Shown piece after piece: positions 1 to 8,360 of a DNA stretch of 64,000 nt (the stretch's first letter is position 1; each line of letters starts with the position of its first letter). Origin of the DNA: Paracoccus sp. MBLB3053 (lineage in GTDB: Bacteria; Pseudomonadota; Alphaproteobacteria; Rhodobacterales; Rhodobacteraceae). The notes beneath the pieces were generated by a model. The model did not search any database and was not told the DNA's origin. It was given only the letters and a program-made list of their open reading frames with translations. The translations under genes and the position numbers were made by a program. The stretch covers positions 2,117,501 to 2,181,500 of the forward strand of contig NZ_JAVQLW010000001.1 in NCBI RefSeq assembly GCF_031822435.1, written 5' to 3'.

Positions 1-579
1 AACGAGGATGGCAGCATGGCGCGCCTACCCGATCTGGTGGCCTTCGCGCAGAAGCACGGGCTGAAGATCGGCACCATCAGCGACCTGATTTCCTATCGTC
101 GCCGCCATGACAACCTGATCAATGAACGCAGCCAGACGACGGTCGAGTCCATTCATGGGGGCGAATGGGTCATGCGGGTGTTCGGGGATGAAACCTCGGG
201 CGCCGAACATGTCGTGCTGACCAAGGGCGATGTGACCACGCCCGGCCCGGTCATGGTCCGGATGCATGCTCTTGATCCGCTGCATGACGTCTTGGGGATC
301 GGACGCAAGGATGCGGGCGAATTGGGTGCCGCGATGCGGCTCATCGCAGATGAGGGCAGGGGCGTCGTGGTCCTGTTCCGCGATCTCGAAAAGAAGCTGC
401 CGGTGCAGGGTGAGGTTTCGCCCCACGTGCTGCGGCAATACGGGCTGGGGGCGCAAATCCTGTCGGTGCTCGGGCTGTCCGAGTTGGTTCTTCTCAGCAA
501 TTCCGCTCCGACGAAGGTGGTTGGGCTTGACGCCTACGGCCTTTCGATCCATTCCACGCGTCCGATTCCCAAAGAGTAA
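1..579 (+). CDS. ribB: 3,4-dihydroxy-2-butanone 4-phosphate synthase, C-terminal part, with degenerate GTP cyclohydrolase II-like domain (5' truncated)
   Basis: The reading frame is open from base 1, so the start lies outside the window. The first ~37 residues ([20 protein letters not shown], then [15 protein letters not shown]) are the end of a DHBP synthase domain, which makes the four-carbon precursor of riboflavin from ribulose 5-phosphate. The rest aligns by pattern to GTP cyclohydrolase II ([38 protein letters not shown]), but the zinc cysteines of an active enzyme (the SEC and RCDC motifs) are absent. Only the DHBP synthase activity is therefore expected, and a separate ribA should exist elsewhere. 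ribH follows after 3 bp, indicating a riboflavin operon running into nusB. Confidence 0.9.
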   Translation, partial: NEDGSMARLPDLVAFAQKHGLKIGTISDLISYRRRHDNLINERSQTTVESIHGGEWVMRVFGDETSGAEHVVLTKGDVTTPGPVMVRMHALDPLHDVLGIGRKDAGELGAAMRLIADEGRGVVVLFRDLEKKLPVQGEVSPHVLRQYGLGAQILSVLGLSELVLLSNSAPTKVVGLDAYGLSIHSTRPIPKE

Positions 580-582
580 GCC

Positions 583-1134
583 ATGGCCGCCAGCATCGAA
601 CATTATCAACTGCCGTTGCCGCGCTTCGAAGGCGGCGTCCGGCTGCTGATCGTGGTCGCGCCCTATTACCGTGCGATTGCAGATGCGATGATCGAGGGGG
701 CGAAAGCCGTCGCGACCGAGGCCGGGGCAAGCGTCGATCTTGTCGAGGTGCCCGGCGCGCTGGAAGTGCCGACCGCCATCGGATTGGCCGCTTCGCGCAG
801 TCTTTATGACGGCTACGTGGCCCTTGGCTGCGTTATCCGTGGCGAGACGACGCATTACGATACGGTCTGCAATGACAGCTCGCGCGGGATCACCCTTCTG
901 GGTCTTCAGGGCCATTGCATCGGCAATGGCATCCTGACGGTCGAGAATTACGAGCAGGCCGAGGTCCGTGCCGAACCGCACGGACAGAACAAGGGCGGCG
1001 GAGCCGCCGCTGCGGCCCTGCATCTGATAGCGCTGAAACGCGGCTGGGAAACCCGCCCCGTTCGGCAGAAAAGCGGCGAGAAGCCGGATATCATCCGCCT
1101 TGCGGGTGAACTAGAAGGACCGAGTGGCGCATGA
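583..1134 (+). CDS. ribH: 6,7-dimethyl-8-ribityllumazine synthase
   Basis: A 183-residue cytosolic enzyme that condenses 5-amino-6-ribitylaminouracil with dihydroxybutanone phosphate, the penultimate step of riboflavin synthesis. Family motifs are clear: VEVPGALEVPTAI near residue 55 and GCVIRGETTHYDTVCNDSS near residue 85, which holds the active-site His of the HYD segment. A C-terminal tail of about 35 residues extends beyond the compact lumazine synthase core. It begins 3 bp after ribB and overlaps nusB by the four bases ATGA, so translation of the three genes is probably coupled. Confidence 0.95.
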   Translation: MAASIEHYQLPLPRFEGGVRLLIVVAPYYRAIADAMIEGAKAVATEAGASVDLVEVPGALEVPTAIGLAASRSLYDGYVALGCVIRGETTHYDTVCNDSSRGITLLGLQGHCIGNGILTVENYEQAEVRAEPHGQNKGGGAAAAALHLIALKRGWETRPVRQKSGEKPDIIRLAGELEGPSGA

Positions 1135-1631
1135 GCGGGCAAGGTGGAAACCGGCGGAGCCCGGAAGAAAAGGCGGCCCGGCAGGCCCGCACGTCGGCAG
1201 CGCGGATGTATGCCGTCCAGGCGCTGTTCCAGATGGAATCGATCGGCCAGTCGGCGGATCGGGTGATGGCTGAATTCAAGCAATGGCGCATCGGACGTCT
1301 GGACGAGGATGAGGACATGGTCTCGATCGAGGCCGATCCCGCCCTGTTCAGCCGGATCGTCGACCAGGCGGTGAACTGGCAGGCCCGGATCGACCGCATG
1401 ACGGATCGCGCCCTGGTCGAGAAATGGCCGATAGATCGCATCGATCCGGTCCTGCGCGCCCTGTTCCGTGCGGCCGGTTCGGAACTGGTCGAGCGCGGCG
1501 CGCCGCCCAAGGTGGTGATCTCGGAATATGTTCGGATCGCGCAGGCCTTCTTCCCCGAAGGACGTGAAGCGAAATTCGTGAATGCCGTGCTGGATCACAT
1601 GGCGCGGGAGGCCCGCCCCGAGGAATTCTGA
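1131..1631 (+). CDS. nusB: Transcription antitermination factor NusB
   Basis: A 166-residue all-helical RNA-binding protein that, with NusE (S10), binds boxA in rRNA operons and suppresses termination. The N-terminus shows the typical helix-1 region with ARTSAARMYAVQALFQME, and the C-terminal half contains the conserved IDRIDPVLRALFRAAGSEL and VVISEYVRIAQAFF, then FVNAVLDHMAR. The start overlaps the ribH stop (ATGA). The ribH-nusB pairing is widespread in bacteria and supports the call. Confidence 0.95.
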   Translation: MSGQGGNRRSPEEKAARQARTSAARMYAVQALFQMESIGQSADRVMAEFKQWRIGRLDEDEDMVSIEADPALFSRIVDQAVNWQARIDRMTDRALVEKWPIDRIDPVLRALFRAAGSELVERGAPPKVVISEYVRIAQAFFPEGREAKFVNAVLDHMAREARPEEF

Positions 1632-1715
1632 CCGGGGCCGCACCGCGAAATATTTGGGCATTTCATCCGATCTGGCATAAGCTGGGCTTGTCAGCCGTCA
1701 GATCGGAAGCCCGCC

Positions 1716-2060
1716 ATGCCGCGTCTGGTTAAACTTTACCTTGTCAGCATCGTCTGGGGCATATGCCTTGCCCTGGCCTTCACGGCGCTCCTCATAGGCT
1801 TCGACGTGGCGGGGCTGCGTGGCCTGGTGATCGAAACGCGCGGCGGATCAATCGCGGTCGCCATGCTCGCTATTTTCCATGCCCTGCTGTTTTCGGGTGT
1901 CCAGTTCGGCATATTCGTGATGCGTATGGCTTCGGACGACAATCCGCGCTCAAGGGGCGGGCGCCTTAAGACCACGTTGCAGAATCGTCGCGATTCATCG
2001 GCAATCCGTGTTTCTGCTGCAACGAAGCACGGGTCGGGGCATGGATGCCAGGCGTTATAG
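1716..2060 (+). CDS. Small membrane protein of unknown function
   Basis: A 114-residue protein with two predicted membrane helices, roughly residues 6-28 and 46-68, followed by an Arg-rich hydrophilic tail. I do not recognise a family. A purine-rich stretch (cggaag) lies about 8 bases before the ATG. It is monocistronic, 84 bp after nusB, and followed by 435 bp without a gene. The tail after residue ~80 is of low character, so the true protein could be mainly the two-helix N-terminal part. The alternative is a spurious frame, but the clean hydrophobic segments argue for a real gene. Confidence 0.55.
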   Translation: MPRLVKLYLVSIVWGICLALAFTALLIGFDVAGLRGLVIETRGGSIAVAMLAIFHALLFSGVQFGIFVMRMASDDNPRSRGGRLKTTLQNRRDSSAIRVSAATKHGSGHGCQAL

Positions 2061-2495
2061 CGGCAGGAAAAGCCTGGTTTGTTCCCTGCACTGGACACAT
2101 TGTTGCAAAAAACTGTGGAAAACGTGCAACAAGTAGCGTTCGCCAATTGGGCATATTGATTGCTTAATTATTGGGCGCGTATGCCTCGTTTCTGCCATTG
2201 TTACGAAACTCACATGTTTTGTGAAACCTGAGGTTGCGCGTTAGTCCCTGAGCTACTTCTAAAAATAATAGCGGACTCGCCAATGGCGATTGGTTTCATC
2301 ACGAATTTGCTTGCTCCAATTTCCGCCGATGCGGCTTCACCACATCGATTTCACGATTTCGCGATGTCCCGGCTTCGCGCCGCGAGCCTTTATGAGGCAG
2401 CCGCGCGGGTCTAATTCTTTCCCCAGCAGAGATGCTCGTGGTCAGACAGGCTTTGATGGCCACGGACACGAAAACGGTTCAAAAGGACTGAAGAC
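2061..2495. other. 435-bp intergenic stretch, probable long leader of the DUF481 gene
   Basis: No convincing gene. It is more AT-rich than its flanks. It contains an inverted repeat, GTTGCA at 2102-2107 and TGCAAC at 2125-2130 (17-bp spacer), that could be a regulator site. A 69-codon plus frame at 2290-2499 overlaps the next start and has no protein-like character. Confidence 0.5.
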
Positions 2496-3416
2496 ATGAA
2501 AGCTCTTGCTTACCTCGCTGGCGCCACGGCGTTGGCCGCTGCTCTTTCTTCGCCGGCCTTCGCCCAGACGGAAATCGCGACCGGCGCCAACGCGACCGGG
2601 ATTTCTGACGTCAACGAACAGATGAATGATGTCGAAGATGCGGTGCGCGACGATTTTGATCGTTCGTCCGACGCCTATCGCTATGGCCCGCCAGATCGCG
2701 CCGAAGGCATCTACGGATCGGTCGCCCTGAGCTATGTCGGACGCACCGGCAACAGCGAAAACCAGGACTTCAGCCTGTCGGGACGCCTTTCGAGCAACGC
2801 CGGCGCCTTCTCGCAATCGGTCGGGATCCTGCTTGAATATGGCGAGGACAATAACGGTGACAAGGACACCGAGAAAACCTCGACGATCTATGAGGGCATG
2901 TACAACATCAACGATCGTTTCTACGGCTTCGCGCTGGGTCGTCTGACCACGGATTCGCTTGCCGATGACCCGGTCAGCCTCGATGACGGGGACACGTTCG
3001 AGGATCTGGACGGCCGGATGAAGCGCGACGCCTATTTCGGTATCGGTCCGGGCTATCGGATCATCAACAATGACACCACGGCCTGGCGCATGCAGGCTGC
3101 GGTTGGTATCCGTTACACCAAGCAGGTCGATGTGATCGATCCGGTCGCCGAGACTCTTGAACTCGACTCGGATACCGGCGTGGGCTACCTCGTGTCGTCG
3201 CGCTTCTATCACCGGTTCAGCGACACGTTCTTCCTGACGAACGACACCGACTACCTGACCTCGGATGCGAACGATACCGCGACCAACGAACTGGGTCTGA
3301 ACTTCAAGATGTCGGACGCTTTCGCGACCCGCTTCTCGTACAAGACCGAGTATGTTTCCGATCGCGCGATCCGCACCGACAACACGCTGGGCGTGTCGCT
3401 GGTCTACGGTTTCTAA
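2496..3416 (+). CDS. DUF481 family (YdiY-like) outer-membrane beta-barrel protein
   Basis: 306 residues with a Sec signal peptide (MKALAYLAGATALAAALSSP, cleavage near AFA-QT). After a short acidic region (about residues 36-65) come alternating beta-strands such as GIYGSVALSYVGRTGNSENQ, RMQAAVGIRYTKQVD and NELGLNFKMSDAFATRFSYK, ending LGVSLVYGF with the terminal Phe typical of BAM-assembled barrels. DUF481 proteins have no firmly assigned role; some are induced by acid or salt stress. It is a single gene with a long upstream region and a hairpin 28 bp after its stop. High expression is plausible. Confidence 0.85.
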   Translation: MKALAYLAGATALAAALSSPAFAQTEIATGANATGISDVNEQMNDVEDAVRDDFDRSSDAYRYGPPDRAEGIYGSVALSYVGRTGNSENQDFSLSGRLSSNAGAFSQSVGILLEYGEDNNGDKDTEKTSTIYEGMYNINDRFYGFALGRLTTDSLADDPVSLDDGDTFEDLDGRMKRDAYFGIGPGYRIINNDTTAWRMQAAVGIRYTKQVDVIDPVAETLELDSDTGVGYLVSSRFYHRFSDTFFLTNDTDYLTSDANDTATNELGLNFKMSDAFATRFSYKTEYVSDRAIRTDNTLGVSLVYGF

Positions 3417-3760
3417 GACCCTCCTCCCTCCTCTCATGCAAATCGGGGCGGCCTTCGGGCCGTCCCTTCGCGTTTCAGGGCATGGTGGGGAAGGGTGGCG
3501 GGAACCACAGCAACCGTGGCAGCGCAGGTTTCCCCGAAAGCCTGGATGTCCAGGTGGGGACCAGATAACGAGACCAGGGCCTCGACAGAGCCAGCCCCCT
3601 CGGTGAAATTATAGGCCAGTGGAAAAAAAGGCCGCGCACGCGAAGAGCAGAAACCCGCCACCGCCGTAAATAGGCTTCCCGCCTTCCTGCCGCAAGGGCC
3701 GGACGTTTGAAAACAGCGGGCGGTCTTGTCAGATGTTCACGATTGGTTCATCATCCGGCC
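3417..3760. other. 344-bp intergenic stretch before mmcB
   Basis: It holds the 3445-3466 hairpin. I see no gene in the remainder; short frames on both strands have no recognisable character. The mmcB promoter should lie near its right end. Confidence 0.45.
3445..3466 (+). terminator. Hairpin downstream of the DUF481 gene
   Basis: The sequence ggggcggccttcgggccgtc forms a GC-rich stem with a TTCG-type loop, followed by cccttcgcgtttc. The T-tract is weak but the position right after a stop supports terminator function. Confidence 0.55.
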
Positions 3761-4243
3761 ATGTCTGATCCATGCCCGAAGCCTCAGGATGACTTGTTGC
3801 AGCAGATGAAGGCCGGCCAGCGCCTTGCGCGCGGGGTTGCGCGGCTTTTGACATCTCTGGGCCATGCCGCGCTGGCCGAGTTCGTGCCCAGTGGTGGTCT
3901 TCGTGTCGACGTGATTTCGATTTCGCCCAAGGGCGAGATCTGGGTCGTCGAATGCAAGAGTTGCCGCGCCGATTTCGTTTCGGACCGGAAATGGCAGAAC
4001 TATCTTGAGTTCTGCGACCGCTTCTTCTGGGCTGTCGACGGTGATTTCCCCGAAGACCTGCTGCCTGAGGAAACGGGTCTGATACGAGCGGACAGCTGGG
4101 GCGGCGAACTGGTCCGTCTGGGCCCCGAAAGCAGGCTTGCCGCGGCAAGGCGCAGTCGTCTTATGCGCGAGATCGCCCGCGTTTCGACGCTGCGCCTCTT
4201 TCAGGCGACTGATCCGCTTGGCGTCAGCGCTTCGGTTTCCTAG
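3761..4243 (+). CDS. mmcB: MmcB-like DNA repair protein, PD-(D/E)XK nuclease fold
   Basis: I chose the ATG at 3761 (MSDPCPKPQDDLLQQ, 160 residues) rather than the in-frame 3707 ATG, because family members begin close to this point and the extra 18 residues look non-coding. The core has the PD-(D/E)XK pattern: D50 in LRVDVISI and E64-x-K66 in WVVECKSCRADF, followed by DRKWQNYLEFCDRFFWAVD. In Caulobacter, MmcB is a mitomycin-C-response protein linked to translesion repair; the biochemical role is unproven. The 3' end overlaps the convergent 4224-4451 gene by 20 bp. Confidence 0.8.
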   Translation: MSDPCPKPQDDLLQQMKAGQRLARGVARLLTSLGHAALAEFVPSGGLRVDVISISPKGEIWVVECKSCRADFVSDRKWQNYLEFCDRFFWAVDGDFPEDLLPEETGLIRADSWGGELVRLGPESRLAAARRSRLMREIARVSTLRLFQATDPLGVSASVS

Positions 4244-4451
4244 CAGGCTTGCCCTGTTTTCCGCCTTGGTTCATCTCGCGCGCGGCCTCGGCAGCGGCAA
4301 GCAACTCCTCGGCGATTTCCTCGGCTTCTTCCGGGTCGAAATCCAGAGGAAGATCAACGCCTTCCGCCTCGACATAAATCCGGACCATGCCGCGATCGGT
4401 GGGGCCGATCTGCAGGTTCGCGGCGACTTCACTTTCGCTGTTGATGCTCAT
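4224..4451 (-). CDS. Small acidic DUF6324-like protein
   Basis: A 75-residue protein beginning MSINSESEVAANLQIGPTD. A longer frame reaches 4523, but the internal ATG at 4451 gives the compact conserved-looking protein. The middle, VRIYVEAEGVDLPLDFDPEE, suggests a small beta-sheet followed by an acidic helix (AEEIAEELLAAAEAAR) and a lysine-rich tail (GGKQGKPARKPKR). I recall this as a family of unknown function restricted to Rhodobacterales relatives (DUF6324-like). Function is unknown. It converges on mmcB and lies just before tRNA-His. Confidence 0.7.
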   Translation of the reverse strand: MSINSESEVAANLQIGPTDRGMVRIYVEAEGVDLPLDFDPEEAEEIAEELLAAAEAAREMNQGGKQGKPARKPKR

Positions 4452-4569
4452 TCTCGGGTCTCCGTCTGGCAAGGCATTTGCCGGTAAGGAACCTTGAATA
4501 CATTGCGTGCGTTTTTCCGACAAGACGGGGTTGCATCCCCCGAAAACTGGCGCTAGTAACCGCGCCAGT

Positions 4570-4646
4570 GCCGCCTTAGCTCAGTTGGTTAGAGCGCTAG
4601 ATTGTGGATCTAGAGGTCCCCCGTTCGAGCCGGGGAGGCGGTACCA
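4570..4646 (+). tRNA. tRNA-His (anticodon GTG)
   Basis: The 77 bases fold as a full cloverleaf: acceptor gccgcct (4570-4576) with aggcggt (4636-4642), anticodon stem ctaga/tctag around loop ttgtgga with GTG at positions 34-36, T-stem ccccg/cgggg around ttcgagc, and an encoded CCA. The discriminator is A (4643) and base 4569 is T, so the usual G-1:C73 pair of tRNA-His is absent. This is the known alphaproteobacterial variant, recognised by a co-adapted HisRS. Confidence 0.97.
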
Positions 4647-4934
4647 TCAAATCATGAAATCGTCGGGAATGCGTCTGGTTCGGAAATCGATCCCGTCCAG
4701 ATTTTGCATGATCGTCTTCCCGCAGCTGCGGGAAAACCTTCTGCAATTTCGCATCCACGCATCTTCCGCATGGGTGAACGTGTCAGGCGTTCCGCCCCAA
4801 GCGCGCATGCCTGTTCGATGTCTCCGGGTCGCACCACATGCACGCCTAGGCTGACGATCCAGATAAACGGTGTTGATTGGATGCGCGGCAATCCGCTACC
4901 TTCCAGAACGTGAAAACATGACGGAGGAAATGTC

Positions 4935-5444
4935 GTGAAAGCCGAAGTCGTTGACAAAACTGACGCCGAAATCGCCCCCGAGACGAAGGTCGTCGTCAAG
5001 ACAAAGGATGACATCAAGGAGCTCTTCACGGCAGTCGCGCGGCTGACCGGCAGCTTCGAAGAAATGTTCAACGATGTGGGGCCGGTTCTGACTCTGGGCC
5101 AATGGGCGGTTCTCGATCTGCTCGTGTCAGGCGGAGAGCACAGGCCCTTCGAACTGGGCAAGAAGCTCTCGATCTCGCGGCAACTGGCCTGGCGGACGGT
5201 CAAGAAGCTTGAAAACCTCGATCTCGTGGAAGTCGGGGGCATCGAGGAAAACGCGCGGGCGGTCAATATTTCGGCCAAGCAGGGTGCCTTCGATCTGATC
5301 AGCAAGCGCGATGCGATTTTCGAAAAGGTGGCGGCAGCGATGAACGAAAAGCGACCTGCAAGCAGCGTCGCCCCCGCGATGCGCACGCTTTCCGCGATCA
5401 CCGCCATCCTGCAGGCGAGCAAGTCGGACGCCGGCGAAAGCTGA
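4935..5444 (+). CDS. MarR-like winged-helix regulator
   Basis: 169 residues starting at GTG 4935, which has a strong Shine-Dalgarno acggagg 8 bases upstream. After a charged N-terminal 25 residues comes a MarR-type core: helix LFTAVARLTGSFEEMF, then TLGQWAVLDLLVSGGE, the recognition-helix region LGKKLSISRQLAWRTVKKLE, and the wing NLDLVEVGGIEENARAVNIS. It probably binds DNA as a dimer. A weaker relative of similar size lies at 7444-7905, with sulfotransferase genes between them, so the two may be paralogues that regulate a surface-modification locus. The ligand is unknown. Confidence 0.7.
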   Translation: MKAEVVDKTDAEIAPETKVVVKTKDDIKELFTAVARLTGSFEEMFNDVGPVLTLGQWAVLDLLVSGGEHRPFELGKKLSISRQLAWRTVKKLENLDLVEVGGIEENARAVNISAKQGAFDLISKRDAIFEKVAAAMNEKRPASSVAPAMRTLSAITAILQASKSDAGES

Positions 5445-5460
5445 GCTATATGCCAGAAAA

Positions 5461-5487
5461 ACGGCCCCCGCCTGTGCAGGGGCCCGT
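5461..5487 (+). terminator. Possible terminator after the MarR-like gene
   Basis: acggcccc pairs with ggggcccgt (one bulged C) across a 10-base loop, 16 bp after the stop. No T-tract follows, so function is uncertain. Confidence 0.35.
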
Positions 5488-5654
5488 TCCGCAATCAGCC
5501 CTTGGCGATGCTTTTGCCGGGTATATGCCGCAGCCGAGCCAGCCGTGGCGGCTACCTCAGCCGCAATTGGCTTGCGCCGCTTCGCCTTTGCGGGCGGCAG
5601 GGGATATGGCCAGAATGTCGACGGCTGTCCCACTGCGACGCCAGTCATCGCAGC

Positions 5655-6050
5655 CGTCCTATTCCTGCAGTAGAAAATGGAGGTGGTAAGGGCGCAGACA
5701 CTTTTGTTCGAGGTGATGGCTTCGTCCGGTCGGATGTCGATCCCGACGCGTCGGCAAAAATCCTGAACGACGCAATTGTTGTAAAGGCGATCGCGCGCGA
5801 AATCGACATAGGTCACATCATGGCCCGCGTAACGCCGCCGCATCTTCGAGAAGCCGGGAGCGGGTGACTCCGGGCTGAAGGTTCGGAAAAAGCAGCCTTG
5901 ACGCGCTGGTGAAGTGAAGACGCCATGAACGAAACAGCGTTGCGCACATAGTTGATAATCTTCATCGTCATCATGACGAAGCAAATCCGCGAAGGTCTTG
6001 AATTCGCCAGGCGAGAGCGCGGAAAACTCTTCGCCGCTCCGTGGATCTTG
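5655..6050 (-). pseudogene. Probable remnant of a sulfotransferase gene
   Basis: On the minus strand, an uninterrupted frame without a good start contains VTYVDFARDRLYNNCVVQDF (about 5757-5816) then CRRVGIDIRPDEAITSNKS and ALTTSIFYCRNR. This order (a beta-strand ending in FDRDRL, a helix ending VxDF, then an Asn-x-Ser segment before a hydrophobic helix) resembles the C-terminal half of the sulfotransferase encoded next door at 6283-7335 (LTIRHYDAVESVVADFLANL). A stop codon closes the frame upstream, and no P-loop segment is present. I infer a decayed copy; it could also be a chance frame. The remainder of 5445-6282 shows no other gene. Confidence 0.35.
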
Positions 6051-6282
6051 GTCAATTTCGGGCCAGCGCGATCAGGCTTTCGGGCGCGGCCCGGCCTGCC
6101 ATGGGGTAGGCCAAGATGACAGCCTGCGGCGAACTCCCCGGCAGGCTGAATTCAACAATTGGTGCATCCAAGCCGGGGCACGTTAGAAGCGTGTGGCGCC
6201 TTTCTCAGTGTGGGTCACTCACTTTCGACGCTAGCGGCCTTCCGAATTTTCACTCCCGCTCTCAGCGCAGGACGCCGCGCGC

Positions 6283-7335
6283 TTAATCTTCGTCTGCCGC
6301 CGCGGCTCTCCTGGCCCTCGCGGCCAGCCGCTCGGCGCGGCGCGCCGACATGGGGCTGTTCGCAGCCATCTTGGTTTCCAGCTCGCGGATGCGCGCCCCC
6401 TGAGAGATGACGAGCTTCGTCAGCACATCCACCATCCCGAGGCGAAGGTCGTTCATGTCGATCGGCGCCTGTTCCTTGGCCTTGCGGGCCAGCAGGTCGA
6501 TGCCGAATTCCTGTTCGTAGAGCTTCAGGTCCTCGACATGGGCGTCGATGATGTTCTGGGTCTGGGAATAGTCCAGCGTCATGCCTGCGACATCGGGCAG
6601 GCTGGGACCCGCAAGCGCATCCTTCCACTGCATCATGTCGTCGAATTCGGTGCCCCTGGTCTTGCCTTCCTGCCGGTCATTGACCAGCGCGCGCAACAGC
6701 AGTTCGGCATCGCTGCGCCGCATGTAGCTTCTGTCCCGACGCACGGTCAGTTCGACCCCGAGATTGGCCAGGAAATCGGCCACGACGCTTTCGACCGCAT
6801 CGTAATGGCGAATGGTGAGATCGTCGCGGAAATGGTCCAGCCAGTCCTTGACCCGCTCATAGCGCTCCATGAGGGTTTCGGCCATGGTCGGGTAGTCGAG
6901 AAGGTTGTCCTTGTAGACCTTGTGGACGACGCCCCATTGGCAATAGGCAGAGGGCAGCCATCCCGCGGGATCGCGGACATAGCCGACGATCTCGACCTCG
7001 GCATGTTTCTTCAGCTCGTCAAGGAAGGGCTTCAGGTCATTGGCGCGCGACCAGTAGGCCTCGTTCGAGAGAACGAAGGTCTTCAGCTTGTCCGAGCGGT
7101 GAAGTGCCTTCGCCTGGGCGAAGATTTCCTTGGCATGCAGGGCTTTTTCGGCATCGGATGCCTTGAAGAAGTCCTTCTGACCCAGCCGCCCGTTCCGCTT
7201 GCCCGCCTCGTCTCCGAGCCACCGACCGAAATATTTCACGCCCTGCTGCTCGAGCTGGGCCGAATGCTGGGCCAGAACGCTCTGAATGGCAGACGTTCCG
7301 GTTTTTCCCATTCCGATATGGATGACGAACTTCAT
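6283..7335 (-). CDS. P-loop sulfotransferase-like protein
   Basis: I take the ATG at 7335 (350 residues, MKFVIHIGMGKTGTSAIQ), where an upstream gagg sits 11 bases away; a TTG seven codons earlier is possible. The N-terminal GMGKTGTSAIQ is the 5'-phosphosulfate-binding loop of PAPS-dependent sulfotransferases, and VEIVGYVRDPAGWLPSAYCQ near residue 125 matches the 3'-phosphate-binding region with the conserved RxP. The C-terminal 60 residues are helical and Arg/Ala-rich (ARRAERLAARARRAAAADED). It is probably cytosolic and modifies a glycan or lipid head group; the acceptor cannot be inferred. It lies between two MarR-like genes. Confidence 0.75.
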   Translation of the reverse strand: MKFVIHIGMGKTGTSAIQSVLAQHSAQLEQQGVKYFGRWLGDEAGKRNGRLGQKDFFKASDAEKALHAKEIFAQAKALHRSDKLKTFVLSNEAYWSRANDLKPFLDELKKHAEVEIVGYVRDPAGWLPSAYCQWGVVHKVYKDNLLDYPTMAETLMERYERVKDWLDHFRDDLTIRHYDAVESVVADFLANLGVELTVRRDRSYMRRSDAELLLRALVNDRQEGKTRGTEFDDMMQWKDALAGPSLPDVAGMTLDYSQTQNIIDAHVEDLKLYEQEFGIDLLARKAKEQAPIDMNDLRLGMVDVLTKLVISQGARIRELETKMAANSPMSARRAERLAARARRAAAADED

Positions 7336-7443
7336 TGCGGCGACGGCCTCTGACAATTGGGGTTGCGAACTGGGGAAGATGCCCGGAGCGGTCGGCGTAG
7401 GACTACGCGCCGCGGCCGGGCATCCGTTGGGGCAGGGCCGGGC

Positions 7444-7905
7444 TTACGCCTCGACCGCCTCTTCTTTCTTCTCGGTCGTCAGCTTGCGGATGGCGCGGGT
7501 CGCGCGGGCCAGCGGGCGTGCGGTCGTCGCGCTGATCTTGCCGCATTCTTCCTTTTCCAGCTCGGCGATGATCGTTTTCGTCAGGGTCGAAAATTCGGCC
7601 AGCGCGGCCTTGCCTTCGTCGGTCAGCGACAGCGGGCCATCTTCCTCACGGGTGACCAGGCCCTTCTTGACCAGTTTGGCGGCGACAGATTTGCCCGGCG
7701 AACGGCTGGAGCCTTCCGTGCCTTCGGCCTCGTTCAGCGAACGCAGAGCGGACCATTCCTGCAGCGTGACCTTGTGCGCGGTTCCGCGCAGCTTGCGATC
7801 GACGGCCGCGGTGAATTTCGCAACCGTGTCGATCAGGTTCTCAAAGCCGCTCTCGTCGATCGCGTCTTTCGCCGACTTGCCTGCGAATTGTTTGGTTTTG
7901 GTCAT
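7444..7905 (-). CDS. MarR-like winged-helix protein
   Basis: I chose ATG 7905 (153 residues, MTKTKQFAGKSAKDAIDESG) because aaggaaac lies directly upstream; longer frames start at 7932 and 7956. The core LIDTVAKFTAAVDRKLRG, VTLQEWSALRSLNE, VAAKLVKKGLVTREEDGPLS and LTDEGKAALAEFSTLTKTI follows the MarR pattern of helix, recognition helix and LTDEG signature after the wing. The recognition-helix region is shortened relative to typical MarR proteins. It is followed on the same strand by the sulfotransferase 108 bp downstream, so it may control or be co-transcribed with it. Confidence 0.65.
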   Translation of the reverse strand: MTKTKQFAGKSAKDAIDESGFENLIDTVAKFTAAVDRKLRGTAHKVTLQEWSALRSLNEAEGTEGSSRSPGKSVAAKLVKKGLVTREEDGPLSLTDEGKAALAEFSTLTKTIIAELEKEECGKISATTARPLARATRAIRKLTTEKKEEAVEA

Positions 7906-8360
7906 GATGTTTCCTTGCTGTTCGGTTTTCATTGAGGCGAGCTTGCCGAGGCTCAATCATCATGTCAACGCAATTTACTCGTGACGTCGATATTGGTCCA
8001 AAACGGGGTCCGGGCGGTCCTTGCGCGTTCTGCGGCAGAATCGGAGGGCGAGGCAGGGGGCCGGAAATTCTTTGCGCGCGTCACGATCGTGTGTTCACAA
8101 GGTGGAAAAGGCGCAACTGTTGGGCAGGGCGCGGCCTGGTTGCCACAGTCATGGGCTTGGCGCGCTTCCGATAGGTTCAAGATCGATCGGGGTCTTGCAA
8201 CGACCCGCCGCCTTCCCCTATCAGGCTGCTGAAAACCTGGACCCCGGGTGAGATTCCCGGGTGGCTCTTCCGGCCGCCGATCCGCCGGACCATCTGATTG
8301 ACCCTGAATTCGGTTCCGCAACAAGGCTTCGTGCCGTTTCGGACAGGGAATGGATTTTGC
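7906..8360. other. 455-bp intergenic stretch between MarR-like and SulP genes
   Basis: Divergent promoters for both neighbours must lie here. Apart from the tandem hairpins at 8243-8289 I see no gene; the overlapping short frames have no protein-like features. Confidence 0.5.
8243..8289 (+). promoter_or_regulatory. Two tandem hairpins in the SulP leader, candidate cis-regulatory RNA
   Basis: Stem 1 is CCCGGG (8243-8248) with CCCGGG (8256-8261) around a 7-base loop tgagatt. Stem 2 is TCCGGC (8269-8274) with GCCGGA (8284-8289) around a 9-base loop. They end 71 bp before the SulP start. A candidate RNA motif called sul1 has been reported from leaders of alphaproteobacterial sulfate transporters; I cannot test the match here. 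Confidence 0.45.

Noticed and set aside
2160..2185. Possible FNR box near attgattgcttaatta
   Set aside because: Only one half-site matches TTGAT-N4-ATCAA.
2290..2499. 69-codon plus frame before the DUF481 gene
   Set aside because: No ribosome site or domain, overlaps the next start codon.
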